Source of the DNA: Berberis thunbergii
Lineage: Eukaryota > Streptophyta > Magnoliopsida > Ranunculales > Berberidaceae
Reading direction: 5' to 3'
NCBI GenBank assembly: GCA_003290165.1
Contig: QNQO01000550.1
Location: 186,001-250,000, forward strand
Length of the DNA stretch: 64,000 bases
In this document: piece after piece, positions 1 to 9,593 of the stretch
Numbering within the stretch: the first letter of the stretch is position 1
How the letters are laid out: every line of letters starts with the position of its first letter
The notes under the pieces: generated by a model
Seen by the model: the letters and a program-made list of their open reading frames with translations, nothing else
Database searches by the model: none
What the model was told of the DNA's origin: nothing
Position numbers and translations under genes: made by a program

Positions 1-288
1 TTAGTAGATTTCATAGCAAAATTTGTTCCCTCCTCAACCGGAGAAACAAAGTCAGTCAGCAAATCAGTGTCGCGTCCTTCAACAAATGATGACTCATCAA
101 CTCATACTGAAACAGGGGTAGGTCAGCCCAAAGATATGTGGCATTTATATGTGGATGGGTCATTAAATCACAAGGATGCCGGATCAGGACTTGTTTTATC
201 ATCTAAGGATGATCTTCTAGTTCGCCAAGGTCCAAGAGCCTCTAAACTTAGTATATATGACTCATACAGTAGATCAACTCATCTGTAG
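1..288 (+). pseudogene. Gypsy RNase H fragment (G1)
   Basis: Frame 1 is open from the first base. It opens with LVDFIAKFVPS, matching the conserved ALVDFIAEF tether between RT and RNase H in Tat-like gypsy elements. It then has MWHLYVDGSLNHKDAGSGLV, the first RNase H strand with its catalytic Asp in VDGS. Homology stops around base 250 and the frame closes at 288, before the other acidic residues of the RNase H site. This is a truncated relic. It is a different copy from the one at 1959-6035, which has its own RNase H. Confidence 0.8.
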
Positions 289-772
289 CAGAAACCTTTA
301 CATGCAGATCGTTTTGTCTTCAGCTGACTACATTTCAACAATAGACGAAGCCTTTACATACATACCCTCTACTTATATCAATAAAGACAGATTAGTCAGC
401 AAGATCATAGGCATTCTACTTCTATTTTTGGCGGGCTTCTCAGTGAAAATACATCTCTTCTACTTTTAAGTAAGAAGAAAATGAAAAAACGACTAGCTCA
501 AAAACATAGGAGATGGGGGCATTTGTGGGAGCAAAAAATAATCTTTAACCCAATAGGATAAGGAAACTTGAAGATTTGGGTCGTATCTGATAAGCTCAAA
601 AATTACCCATGAAAGTTACCAGTATATAAAGCCCAAGTCTGGGCCCAATACAACTTAGCAAAACACTCTTTTCTCAGCAGAGGAGTAGTGTTTGGTACAA
701 ACCACTATGCTCAGCTTAGCACACAAACTTGTAAGAGAGGTCTCTTAAAACAAGAATTTACAACCACCAATA

Positions 773-934
773 GAAGGTTACAACCATCTACGGAAGTTAC
801 AACTACTTAAGAGAAGTTACAACTACCTAAGAGAAGTTACAACCTTCCACAAGCAGATGACTCACTCATCTGCCACATGTCTCACTCATCTGCCACTTAT
901 CTCACTCATCTGCCACGTGTCTTACTCATCTGCC
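773..934 (+). repeat. Two short tandem-repeat blocks in the G1 LTR (U3)
   Basis: Block one (about 773-850) has four roughly 21-bp copies of gaagttacaactacntaagag. Block two (861-934) has 3.7 copies of a 20-bp unit, ctcactcatctgccacatgt, with changes in the last bases. Both lie upstream of the TATA box, where repeated blocks in plant LTRs often act as enhancers. That role is inferred. Confidence 0.85.
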
Positions 935-956
935 AACAATTTACTCGTTCTGCCTC

Positions 957-964
957 TATAAATA
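957..964 (+). promoter_or_regulatory. TATA box of the G1 LTR
   Basis: TATAAATA inside the LTR, just downstream of the tandem repeats, in the orientation of the element. It is the expected core promoter for plus-strand transcription. Confidence 0.6.
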
Positions 965-1177
965 GCCAAACACAAAGCCATCCGGAAGAAACTTTTTTAT
1001 TGATTCGCAATTATTTCTTCAAAAACAGTGAAATAACTTTTTTCCTGAAGGCGTTGTTCTAACTTTGGCATCGGAGTCCCCGTGGCAGGCACCACACCGA
1101 TGTCAAGAATTAATCTTCATCTTCTGCAGATTGCTCCGCGTGATCAACACGTGATCCGGTAGAAATTTGCATCCACA

Positions 1178-1957
1178 ATGTAATATTCTAACGATCTAGG
1201 ACTACATAGATCATCTATAAATTATACATTGTAAAACTTTATGAGCTCAAAACTTGAATGTCGAGATTTGTGAGTGTCGTCTCAAAACAATCTAGTCCAT
1301 TGAAAATATCCATATAGGATCATAGCGGCCTTTACCACATTTATCGTGGTTGGACTCATCCATGGTCACAAATAACAATTCAATCAACGACATAGATCAA
1401 AGTATGAATGTGTAGCATGAAAATGACATGGATGGTAGCCTCCTAGATAGCATGAAAATGTGTATCCATGCTAAAGTCCTGATCATGTCCATTTTCAATT
1501 GGTCCTACCTTATGATTCAAAATTGAATCGCTTTAATCTACTTAATTAGAGTGTATATGCGCAACCACAATTGAAAAAGTAGAAATCTATATTTCAGAAT
1601 AATCAATAAACCAAAGGTGATCACCAATGACAATTAAACATGAAAATATAGACTCTCACTGATAAGAAGCATCATAAGAACTAACCATGCTGTAAACGAG
1701 CAACATGCTCGTTGAACACCTTATGTGGTACATTCTTAATTGTCATAATGATTCATAATGTTTCTCAATTAAACCTACAACATAAAGCCTTAAAATAAAA
1801 ATGATTTACCATAATTTTTTATCAGAAGCTTTTCATCAAACAAAGAATTTTATTTTCTAGGCGGTACACTAAAACTTTAAACTGATATTTAATCCAATTG
1901 ATTTGATTTGCAGCATGTGAGCATAAACTTGTGTTCTTTTAAATATTGCAATAGCCA
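1178..1957 (-). mobile_element. Copia 3' non-coding fragment (same family as Copia-A)
   Basis: About 780 bp align closely, with small indels, to 48389-49193 inside Copia-A. Shared landmarks include attatacattgtaaaactt and catttatcgtggttggac. The fragment starts at the tip of the copia LTR (aatattctaacga at about 1183) and ends at the gypsy LTR at 1959. It is the RT-proximal non-coding tail and PPT side of a minus-strand copia element, cut on both sides by gypsy insertions. No coding frame survives. Confidence 0.75.
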
Positions 1958-1958
1958 C

Positions 1959-2500
1959 TGATGATACACCAAAACGGTTTCTCTTCCACGCCGTATACGT
2001 GTCACAATGATTTCAAGGAATAATAGACTCGAGCATTAGTCCAACACTGCTCCGGCCCAAGCCCGCACAGCGCAGTCTGCCAGACAAACCCGAAATCATT
2101 ACAACCTACTAAGCCCAGACGTCTCACAATTATCCTCAATACCCGTAACCATCTCAAGGATCAGCTTCAGACAGGCAAGATAGCAGCGCTTTGCTTCCAA
2201 CTAGGAAGCAAATTCCAGAGTATATATTACACATGGGGACTTTTATCTATGGACTACTCTCGGAACGTGAACTATCACCTGCGTATTTAGCACTATAAAT
2301 AAAACATGAGGTTGGTAAGCTAAGGTATGTTACAAATTATCTGTTTACAACATTACGCCTTCCTCAGATCCTTGTATGACTTTAGCATTGGAATGCCATC
2401 AGCCACCATAACGGTGGTCCGTGGTTCACGTGCGTTCCTTGTGCAGGTCAGCAGGTTTGCAGGTCAAGGTCAAACCAGGGAGCAAAAATCGACTGCATCA
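1959..2500 (+). repeat. 5' LTR of E0
   Basis: Starts TGATGATACA and ends GACTGCATCA (inverted ends TGATG/CATCA), 542 bp. A TATA box TATAAATA is at 2294-2301. The next bases, gtttggcgccgtccgtg (2501-2517), are the primer-binding site, with the TTGGCGCCGTC core used by Tat-lineage elements. The five bases before the LTR are gccac; the matching right copy was lost with the 3' end. Confidence 0.87.
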
Positions 2501-2574
2501 GTTTGGCGCCGTCCGTGTAGACGACAAAGTTCCTAACCTTTCACTAGCATCACCTATTTACAAAATACAAAGAG

Positions 2575-2994
2575 ATGGTGACCATCAGATCATGCAACAT
2601 AGAAGAACAAGGGGGTACGTCAAACGCTCAGCCTAGCGTTACTTCACCGCTCTCGACGGTGCAAGCAATGCACAGACAACAAGCTCATGCTCCTGGAATA
2701 GCAACAACAATGACGGACCCCGAAACAGACCCAAGATCACTTTTTATACATCAAATCCTACTGACGATGAATACGCTCAAGTCGGTGAAACAAAATCCTG
2801 ACGAGACACTGAAGGCGTACCTAAAATGCTTCAGCAGTGATTTGACATCCATCAACGTGTGCAACGACCCAACGGCCTTCCCACCCTTCATTGACAGTTT
2901 GAGTAAAGGAAAGTTCTACAACTTCTTAACTCTGGATCCACCAGCAAACATGGCGGACTTGACGAAGGAAGCACAAATATACAACTCCCTATAG
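2575..2994 (+). pseudogene. Gag remnant of E0
   Basis: The frame opens 74 bp after the primer-binding site with MVTIRSCNIEEQGG and runs 139 codons. The C-terminal half matches Retrotrans_gag: MNTLKSVKQNPDETLKAYLK, then PFIDSLSKGKFYNFLTLDPP and the closing MADLTKEAQIY. The N-terminal half of the domain is missing, so the start of gag has been joined to its middle by an internal deletion. A stop follows the domain, where intact elements continue to the zinc knuckle. Residual capsid function is unlikely. Confidence 0.75.
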
Positions 2995-3058
2995 GAAGAA
3001 TGAACATGAGTAAATCCGGGCCCAATTACAAATCCACCGACAAAAGGGGAAAAAAGAA

Positions 3059-3545
3059 TTGGTGGCAGTAATATACATGCTTCATGAGGCGCACTCCGAG
3101 TCTGAACTATCAAACATGTCCAGAAAAAGGGATCTTACGGATATGAGGGTCCAAGCAATACACAACAAACAACTAACACCGCACACCCAAAGGCATGACC
3201 ACCCCATGCCACAAGCCTTTACAAACAAAGACCTCCAGGGCATCCAATTCCCACATAATAACGCCCTAGTAATAACGATCTCCCTGGCAAACTGGGAAGT
3301 AAGGAGGTCTTTGGTGGACATTGGAAGTTCTTTGAACATCCCGTTTCTCCACACGTTGCGCAACATGCAACTAAAGGAAAAAACACTGACCCCCGATAAC
3401 CGTCCTATGATCGATTTCAACAGCGAAAAACACTTTTGGTAGTAAAAATACAATTAACAGCAGTAGCAGGAGAGAAACCGACTCAAAAAACTATATTTCA
3501 AGAGTTCACAGTGATTGATGCACCTTTAGCATATAATGTTGTCCT
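3059..3545 (+). pseudogene. Retropepsin (protease) remnant of E0
   Basis: The frame 3059-3442 carries FTNKDLQGIQFPHNNALVIT and then WEVRRSLVDIGSSLNI, the gypsy aspartic-protease segment whose active site is normally DTGSS. Here it reads DIGSS, so the Thr is lost although the Asp remains. The domain continues after a +1 shift (about 3440-3540) with a frame ending in DAPLAYNVVL, the conserved second half. One frameshift and an altered active site make it inactive. Confidence 0.75.
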
Positions 3546-3716
3546 ATGATGACCATGGATACACCAAATGGGAATGGCAGTCTCACTTTACACCAGTGCA
3601 TCAAGTATCCGTTAAACCAAATAGTCGGTACGTTAAGAGGCAACCAAGCGATCGCCAGAGAATGCTAGTGCACGACGACACTACTACCGAACGATTCTCT
3701 ATTAACAACTGGCCCC

Positions 3717-4670
3717 ATGTCTCTCAATCTCGCCCGAGATGCTGAGGGAGAACAACCTATCCCAGACAACGAAGCTTCTGTAAGCCCTCGAGGTAGGTCC
3801 AACGCTGGCCAACTGGAGGAAGAAACCATCACGGTCTACCTGGACAACCCTCTCGACAACAGGGCTATCCAGATAGGTTCCCATTTGAGCAAAAAATTGG
3901 CAGAGCAACTCACAAAACTGCTACAACGAAAAACCATGCGAGACATGGTGGGAATCAACCTGTCAATAATCACTCATTACCTGGAGGTGTACCCTACGAA
4001 GAAAAATGTACGGTAGAAGAAGAAACCGTGGCACCTGAGAGAAATGTGATCATAAATGAGGAGGTGCAACGGTTACTCAATGCGAAAATGATCAAGGAAG
4101 CACGAAACCCAGACTGGCTGGCAAACACCTTTTTGGTAAAAACGAAAAACTGGAAATGGAAAGTGTGCGTAGACAGCACAAAATTGAACAAAGCCTACTT
4201 GAAGGATAGCTTCCCCCTCCCCCGTATTGATCAGATCGTGGACGTCACATCTGGGTACAACCTACTAAGCTTCATGGACGCCTGCTCCAGCTACAATCAA
4301 ATATTAATGCACCCCGGATCAAGAAGATATATTTTTCATAACTAGGAGAGGGATATATTGTTACAGGGTGGCCTCGTTCGACTTAAAGAATGCAGGTGCT
4401 ACATACCAACGACTGGTAAACCGAATGTTCAAAGAATAAATAGGCAAGAATATGGAGGTCTACATCGATGATATGTTGGTCAAGATCTTCTGCAACCCCG
4501 ACCAGATAGAAGACCTCACTGAAGCATTCAATCAACTCAGGAAATACCCGATGAAACTCAACCTACAGAAGTTTATGTTCGGAGTTGAGTCTGAAAAATT
4601 TCTAGGCTATATAGTGAACAAGGGGGAATTGAAGCAGACCCAAAACATATTTAGGCTCTTCTCGACATGA
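3717..4670 (+). pseudogene. Reverse transcriptase remnant of E0
   Basis: The protease-RT connector is at 3717-4016 (residues near PLDNRAIQIGSHLSKKLAEQ). From 4028 the RT fingers and palm follow: EEVQRLLNAKMIKEARNP, then LNKAYLKDSFPLPRIDQIVD and LLSFMDACSSYNQILMHP with a catalytic-palm Asp. A frameshift near 4340 breaks the frame. The palm resumes at 4452 with EVYIDDMLVK, the YxDD catalytic box, and FLGYIVNKGE. Small frameshifts and a stop near 4440 break what was one polyprotein. Confidence 0.85.
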
Positions 4671-4800
4671 AAGCCCCCGCCAATATCAGAAATGTTCAGA
4701 GTCCGACTGGAAGGGTAGCAACACTCAACAGGTTTATATTTAAATATCCTGACATATGCATTCATTTCTTTAAAATACTAAGAGGAAGCAAAGGATTATC

Positions 4801-5262
4801 GTGGGATGAATAGTGCGAACAAGCCTTTCAGAGCCTGAAAGCATACATGGGGAGTCCAGAGCTACTCTCAAAATCGGCGATGAGGGAAACACTCTACTTA
4901 TACTTGTATGTTTCTAAGCACGCTGTCAGTTCAGCCCTTGTACGAGATGACCGGGGAAACCAAAGACCAGTGTATTACAATATCAAAACCTTCGTGGAAG
5001 CGAAGACACACTACTTGGACCTTGAGAAGTTAGCCATGGCACTAGTTGTATCCTTGAGGAAACTAAGGCCCTATTTTAGGCCCATTCTATAACAGTTCTA
5101 GCCAAGCACCTCCTACGCTCAGTATTGCATAAACAAGAACTATCCGGCAGGATGGTGAAATGATTAGTAGAACTCGGACTATTTGACATAAGTTATGCTC
5201 CAAGAACCGCCATCAAAGCCCAGGCACTGGTAGACTTCATCGCCGAGTTCACCGGTTGAGAA
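4801..5262 (+). pseudogene. RT-associated RNase H remnant of E0
   Basis: Translates through one stop (WDE*CEQAF) into ELLSKSAMRETLYLYLYVSK, then VYYNIKTFVEAKTHYLDLEK and ALVVSLRKLRPYF, the conserved gypsy RNase H ladder. It closes with ISYAPRTAIKAQALVDFIAE, the tether also seen at base 1. A frameshift near 5090 separates the last block. Confidence 0.82.
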
Positions 5263-5299
5263 TAACCAAAGATAGATCTTCAAACCTCGGATTCAAGCA

Positions 5300-5700
5300 T
5301 CTAGGAATGGACCTTGCGCAATGATGGATCATCGATGGGAAAAACAAGCGAAGCTGGGATCACACTCCATTCCCCAAGTCGCTTCACCCTAAAAAAATTC
5401 GTAAGATTTGGCTTTCTCGCTTCGAACAACGAGGCCGAATGCGGGGCCCTCCTATCTGACCTGAAGCTAGCCGTGGGGGATCGAGATAGATCATCTAATG
5501 GCATACAACGACTCAAGATTGGTAGTCAACCAGGTCAAAAAAGATTTCAATAGCAAGGATCCCCACATGATAGCCTACCGCGAAAAGGATCTTAGCACAA
5601 TAAGTGGGTTTAAAAGGTGTAGGCTCGTACAGTGCCCTTAAGATGACAATAAAAAAGCTGACGCGCTAGCTAGAGAAGCCTCTGCCTCTGCCTCTGCCAA
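5300..5700 (+). pseudogene. Second RNase H-like domain of E0
   Basis: After the tether, WTLRNDGSSMGKTSEAGITL and FGFLASNNEAECGALLSDLK match the additional RNase H of Tat/Retand-type gypsy elements (usual forms WTLYVDGSS and FPASNNEAEYEAL). The first Asp and the Glu of the catalytic set are visible. The C-terminal KKADALAREAS block sits near 5650-5685 after a frame change. Having two RNase H domains in a row supports Tat-lineage placement. Confidence 0.78.
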
Positions 5701-6032
5701 AGTCTCAAGCGGTCTCCTTGAATATCAAGAGTGATCAAGCCTTGACGAAGAAAAACCTAAAGATGTTTGCGCTACAGGCGCATCGCCAAATTGGATGATA
5801 CGATCCTCAAATACATCGCAACCAGAGCTCTACCGACCGAGGAAGTCGAAGCCAGAAGACTCAAGAGCAGAGCAGTGAGGTACACAATCCTAAACGACAA
5901 ATTATACAGGAGATCAGTGACATAACCCCTACTCTGATGTCTGTTACCTCCGGAGGCAAGTCAGGTCCTTGGAAGGATCCACGGCGGAATATGCAGAAAT
6001 CATCCATGGTGGTATATGCAGATTTCATCCGG

Positions 6033-6540
6033 TAACACCAAAGTTCGTTGTATGTAACGACGGAATTAGATGATAAACAAATTAAAAAATATATTATTTT
6101 TAAGTAACAATAAGTTGTTGTATGTCAGCAAAATACGACAACGATTAAAATTTAAAATGGCATTATACGTTAGTAATGAAATAAGTTGTACTTCACAACA
6201 AAACCATACTCAAAACATATTATAATAAGGCGAAGCTCAAAATTGTAAACATGCGTATAGTATGTAACACCAAAGTTCGTTGAATGTAACAACAAAATTA
6301 GATAATAAACAAAATAAAAAAAAAAAAAAAAAAATATATATTATATTTATGCAATAATAAAGGTTGTTGTATATCTGAGCGGAAGGTGGCAACAAGTACA
6401 ATTTTGAAATTGCATATTACATACTAGTAATGAAATAAGTTGTTGCATTTCACGAAAAATTTAGACTCGGAATAGATTATAATAAGGCATGTTATGTGTA
6501 AGTGAGGACATAGTTTGTTGTATATCACGAATACATATAT
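6033..6540. repeat. Two-copy direct repeat, unit about 232 bp, AT-rich
   Basis: Copy one (6033-6264) and copy two (6265 to about 6500) both open with taacaccaaagttcgttg and share taatgaaataagttgt and attataataaggc. Copy two contains a long A run (about 6308-6333). The repeat begins where E0 stops. No coding potential, terminal inverted repeats or LTR ends were seen, so its origin is unknown. Confidence 0.8.
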
Positions 6541-6922
6541 AGTGATGAGCAAACTAAGTTTTAATTAAGGTTCCTCAAGCCTATAAAATAAAATAAAATA
6601 CCAACCAATAAGTTACAAACGTTCATAAAGTTTGCCTCTCGCATCATAATACAATCTTTTTGAGACATAAATTGTGCCTAATTTAGGGATGGCCATGAAT
6701 TGTGTTTGGTTCCTTTTTTATCGAACCAAGAAATTGATTATAGTGCCTCAGCTTTGGGTGTACCTGAATCATGAGTCTCATGGGTGTTCAAAATCGACTC
6801 GCCAAAACCCATAAACTATTTTTTGACATTTTTTCACACATGTTTTTATACGTTAAATTACAAATAAGAACAAAATAAAATGTAGTTTGACTCTTAACTC
6901 CAAGAGTTTTGAATGTATAATA

Positions 6923-7986
6923 TAGGGGTGGGCATTTAGGACCGAAAACCCGAACCGAACCGACAACCGGACCGATCGGGTCGGTTCGGATCGGTTATAA
7001 TTAATTAAAAAAATTTCGGTTGTAAAAGCCCGGCCAGGCCCGAAGTTTCTGGTCCGGGCCTTGGTTTCCATTTCTGAAACCCGTCGGTTAACCGGCCCGA
7101 CCCATTTTAAATAGCTAACTTAAAATGGAAACCCATCGACTACCTCCTCCCTCTCCCTCTCACAGCGAAGTCCCTCCCTCCCTCACCTCTCCCTCTCCTC
7201 TCCTTCTCACAGCTCCCTCTCCCTCTCACAGCGAAGTCCCTCCCTCCCTCACCTCTCCCTCTCCTCTCCTCCTCACGGCTTCCTCTCCCTCTCACAGCGA
7301 AGTCCCTCCGCGAAGCATCGACCATCGACCACGAAGCATCGACCGCCGCCTCCCTCTCCTCTCCCTCTCACAGCGAATCAACGACTCGACCTCCTCCCTC
7401 TCCTCTCCCTCTCAGCTCACAGCGAAGCATCGACCACTCCTCTCCCTCTCACAGCAAAGCATCCAGTAAAGCATCCCTCAGAGAGCATCCAGCGAAGCAT
7501 CCCTCTCACAGCGAAGATCGACCGTTCCTCTCCCTCTTACAGTGAAGATCGACCACTCCTCTCCCTCTCAGATCTGATCTCATATCTGGTCTCAGATCTT
7601 GATCTTTATCAGATCTGATCTTTATCATATTTGATTTTTGATCATATCAGATCTAATTACGATGAATGTATTTTTTTTTGTAATTTTTTTTAAATTTGTT
7701 CTATTGTTTTTTTTTTTTGTAATTTTTATATTGTATTTTTTTTATTGTACGATGATCTGTAATTTTTTGTAATTTATTGTACGATGATCAGTATATATAT
7801 ATTTTTTTTACTGTAGATATTTTTTTGCTTTCAGAACCGAAACCGGCCCGTAATTCGGTTACCCGGTACCTCGGTTATCCGGTGAACTCGGTCCGGTTTC
7901 GGTTCTCATAAACACGGGCCCGAATTTTTTGGGCCAGTTTTCGGTTATTAGTTTTTGGGTCGGTTACCCGTACTTGCCCAGCCCTA
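6923..7986. mobile_element. Non-autonomous hAT-type element hAT-1
   Basis: Ends are TAGGGGTGGGCA and TGCCCAGCCCTA, 12-bp terminal inverted repeats with one mismatch. Flanking 8-mers are gtataata and atataata, an 8-bp duplication with one change. The other copy of segment R (near 21965, reverse strand) has one uninterrupted gtataata and serves as the empty site. The subterminal regions are rich in gaaccgaacc/ggttcggtt motifs. The centre is a pyrimidine-rich minisatellite and a poly-T tract. No transposase was seen; length 1064 bp. Confidence 0.9.
7143..7570. repeat. Pyrimidine-rich minisatellite inside hAT-1
   Basis: Irregular copies of ccctctcacagcgaagtccc and cctccctcacctctccctct, later drifting to agcatcgaccactcctctcc. 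The repeat is open in several frames and gives long low-complexity translations rich in Ser and Pro; these are not genes. Confidence 0.85.
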
Positions 7987-8024
7987 ATATAATACATAAG
8001 CATCACAGAGCCAACCATATAAAC

Positions 8025-8698
8025 CGATGATACATAAAAATGGTCAAATCCCTAAGCCATATATGTGTCATGATGATCTCGATGAATTACGGGCCTTAGC
8101 GTCAGTCCAATACTGATCTTGTCCAAGCGGTACTAAGCCCGCCTAATTCAGTCCGCCAGACGGACTCAAACTCTTACAACATGCTAATCCCACACGTCTA
8201 AATGTCCTCAATACCTGTAAGCCTTACTAAAGCAAGTATCTCAAGGATCAACTTCGAACGGGCAACTAAAATAGCTCTTTGCATCCAACTAGAAAGCAAA
8301 TACCAGAATACATTCCACACAGGGAAACTCCCTTCTACGGATTTCTCTTGTATTGGAAACTATCTCCCGCATATCTAGGAGCACAGAGCTAACATGAAAC
8401 TTCCCTCCTACAACACAACTCTAATTAGATAAGGACCTCCACGAAGACCTCCTTCCTAAATTACGCCTACATGGCCTGGTAGAACCAAGACTCCTGAAAT
8501 ATAAATAAGACATGAGGTTGGTAAGCTAAGGTACGCAACAAATTCCCTGCTTACAACATTATGCTTTCATCAGATCCCTGTCTGACTTTAGCATCGGAGT
8601 GTCATCGACCACCACAACGTTGGTTCGTGGCTCAAGTGTGTTACTTGTTCAGGTCAGCGGGGCTAGGTCAAAACAGGGAGCGAAAAATGACTGCATTA
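8025..8698 (+). repeat. LTR A (gypsy, Tat-like)
   Basis: Starts (c)gatgatacataaaaatgg and ends gactgcatta. It matches LTR C and LTR B over its length, with both tips carrying single changes from TGATG...CATCA. A TATA box is at 8500-8507. The primer-binding site tttggcaacgttcgtcggg follows from 8700, altered from the TTGGCGCCGTC core. Confidence 0.87.
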
Positions 8699-8771
8699 GT
8701 TTGGCAACGTTCGTCGGGATAACAAAGTTCTTCACTTTTCACTAGTGTCGTCTCCCTTCAAAATCCAGAGA

Positions 8772-9593
8772 GATGGTGACTACTAGATTACGCAACAACG
8801 AAGAAAAATAGGATATGTCAAACGCTTAGGCTGGCGCAACACCGGTTCCAGTCATGCACAGACAGCAGACTTACGCCCCTGTGCCGACAAAAGCAACAAC
8901 GGATCCTAGAATCGATATGTTGTCATCTCAAATATAGCGGACCGCCAAGGCGGTGGAGGCTCTCACAAGACAAAATCCGCCACCTACTAATGGAGACCAG
9001 GAGCAGCATAGGCCTCCGTCTCTGGAGGATGGCAGTGAGCAAACACAGGAAAGCCAAGCCCCCGCTAGTTCTCACTGGACTAAGGGAGGCTGCGCGGCTA
9101 ACGTTGAGCCCGCCGCTAGGGCATAGAGGCTCAACCCTCAGAACCCCTTCGCAGAGGGGCGCACAATCCATACATACTGTACTGCCTCTCCGTCCCACAA
9201 TTTGTGGATCGGATCATGAATGAGGCACTTTCGAGAAAGTTCAGTCCCCCGAAGCTCGACTTCTACAACCAAACCACCGATCCATTCGACCACCTGCCCT
9301 AATACCAACACCTAATGGCCCTCAAAGAAGGATTCGAGTCGGTGATGTGCAAAACTTTTCCCACTAGCCTGAATAAGTCAGCACTAACGTAGTTCAACAA
9401 CCTTCTACCGAGGTCGATCGATTCCTTCAAGACACTTGCAAAGAAGTTTCTGACACGTTTCGTTGGAAGCCAACGTTTTTGAAAAAGACCACACTACATA
9501 CTCTCTCTAAAGCAGAGGTCCCATGAGACTCTCAGAGAGTATGTAACGTGTTACAACAATGAGCTGACTCTTATTGACAAATGCAGCGATGCC
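8772..9593 (+). pseudogene. Gag, 5' part, of E1
   Basis: Translation with occasional stops gives RIMNEALSRKFSPPKLDFYN, then MALKEGFESVMCKTFPTSLN, RSIDSFKTLAKKFLTRFVGS and HETLREYVTCYNNELTLIDK. This is the whole Retrotrans_gag core, including the YDGTTDP-like stretch (YNQTTDPFDHL). Stops near 9300 and 9390 and a frameshift near 9480 disable it. The frame is cut at 9593 by the insertion of 9594-17940 and resumes at 17941 after the duplicated ATGCC. Confidence 0.8.

Larger units (their letters stand above)
1..1177 (+). mobile_element. 3' end of Ty3/gypsy element G1 (runs off the left edge)
   Basis: An RNase H remnant at the left edge is followed by a purine-rich tract and an LTR, the 3' layout of a plus-strand gypsy element. 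Integrase is missing: only about 230 bp separate the RNase H remnant from the polypurine tract (agatgggggc, 511-520), so the element carries a large internal deletion. The 5' part lies outside the window, so the left copy of the target-site duplication cannot be checked; the bases after the LTR are atgta (1178-1182). The element abuts a copia remnant and probably inserted into its LTR. Confidence 0.85.
524..1177 (+). repeat. 3' LTR of G1
   Basis: The LTR begins TGTGG directly after a polypurine tract and ends CCACA, a perfect 5-bp terminal inverted repeat of the TG...CA type; length 654 bp. It holds a TATA box (957-964), two minisatellite blocks upstream of it and a leader-like segment downstream. 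The partner LTR is outside the window. Confidence 0.85.
1959..6035 (+). mobile_element. Tat-like Ty3/gypsy element E0, 3'-truncated
   Basis: The 5' LTR, primer-binding site, gag, protease, RT, RNase H and second RNase H-like domain are in the gypsy order on the plus strand. The sequence stops at the first residues of the integrase zinc-binding domain (HGGICRNHP, about 5990-6020). The 3' LTR is absent. Every coding block has stops or frameshifts. The LTR belongs to the same family as LTRs A, B and C (ends TGATG...CATCA), so E0 is an RT-bearing relative of the RT-less elements downstream. Confidence 0.88.
6554..8024 (+). repeat. Flanking segment R, copy 1 (interrupted by hAT-1)
   Basis: This is the DNA that originally flanked the gypsy insertion on the left. 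The same sequence occurs inverted at 25464-25813 plus 21932-21976. Landmarks are taattaaggttcctc, atcgaaccaagaaattgatt and gtttgactcttaactccaag. It ends with TAAAC directly before LTR A, and TAAAC also follows LTR C, so TAAAC is the target-site duplication of the ancestral element. It has no coding potential. Confidence 0.85.

Noticed and set aside
7125..7469. Open frame of 114 codons rich in Ser/Pro with repeated SPSHSEVPPS blocks
   Set aside because: It is the CT-rich minisatellite of hAT-1 read in one frame; the opposite strand is equally open and no domain is present.
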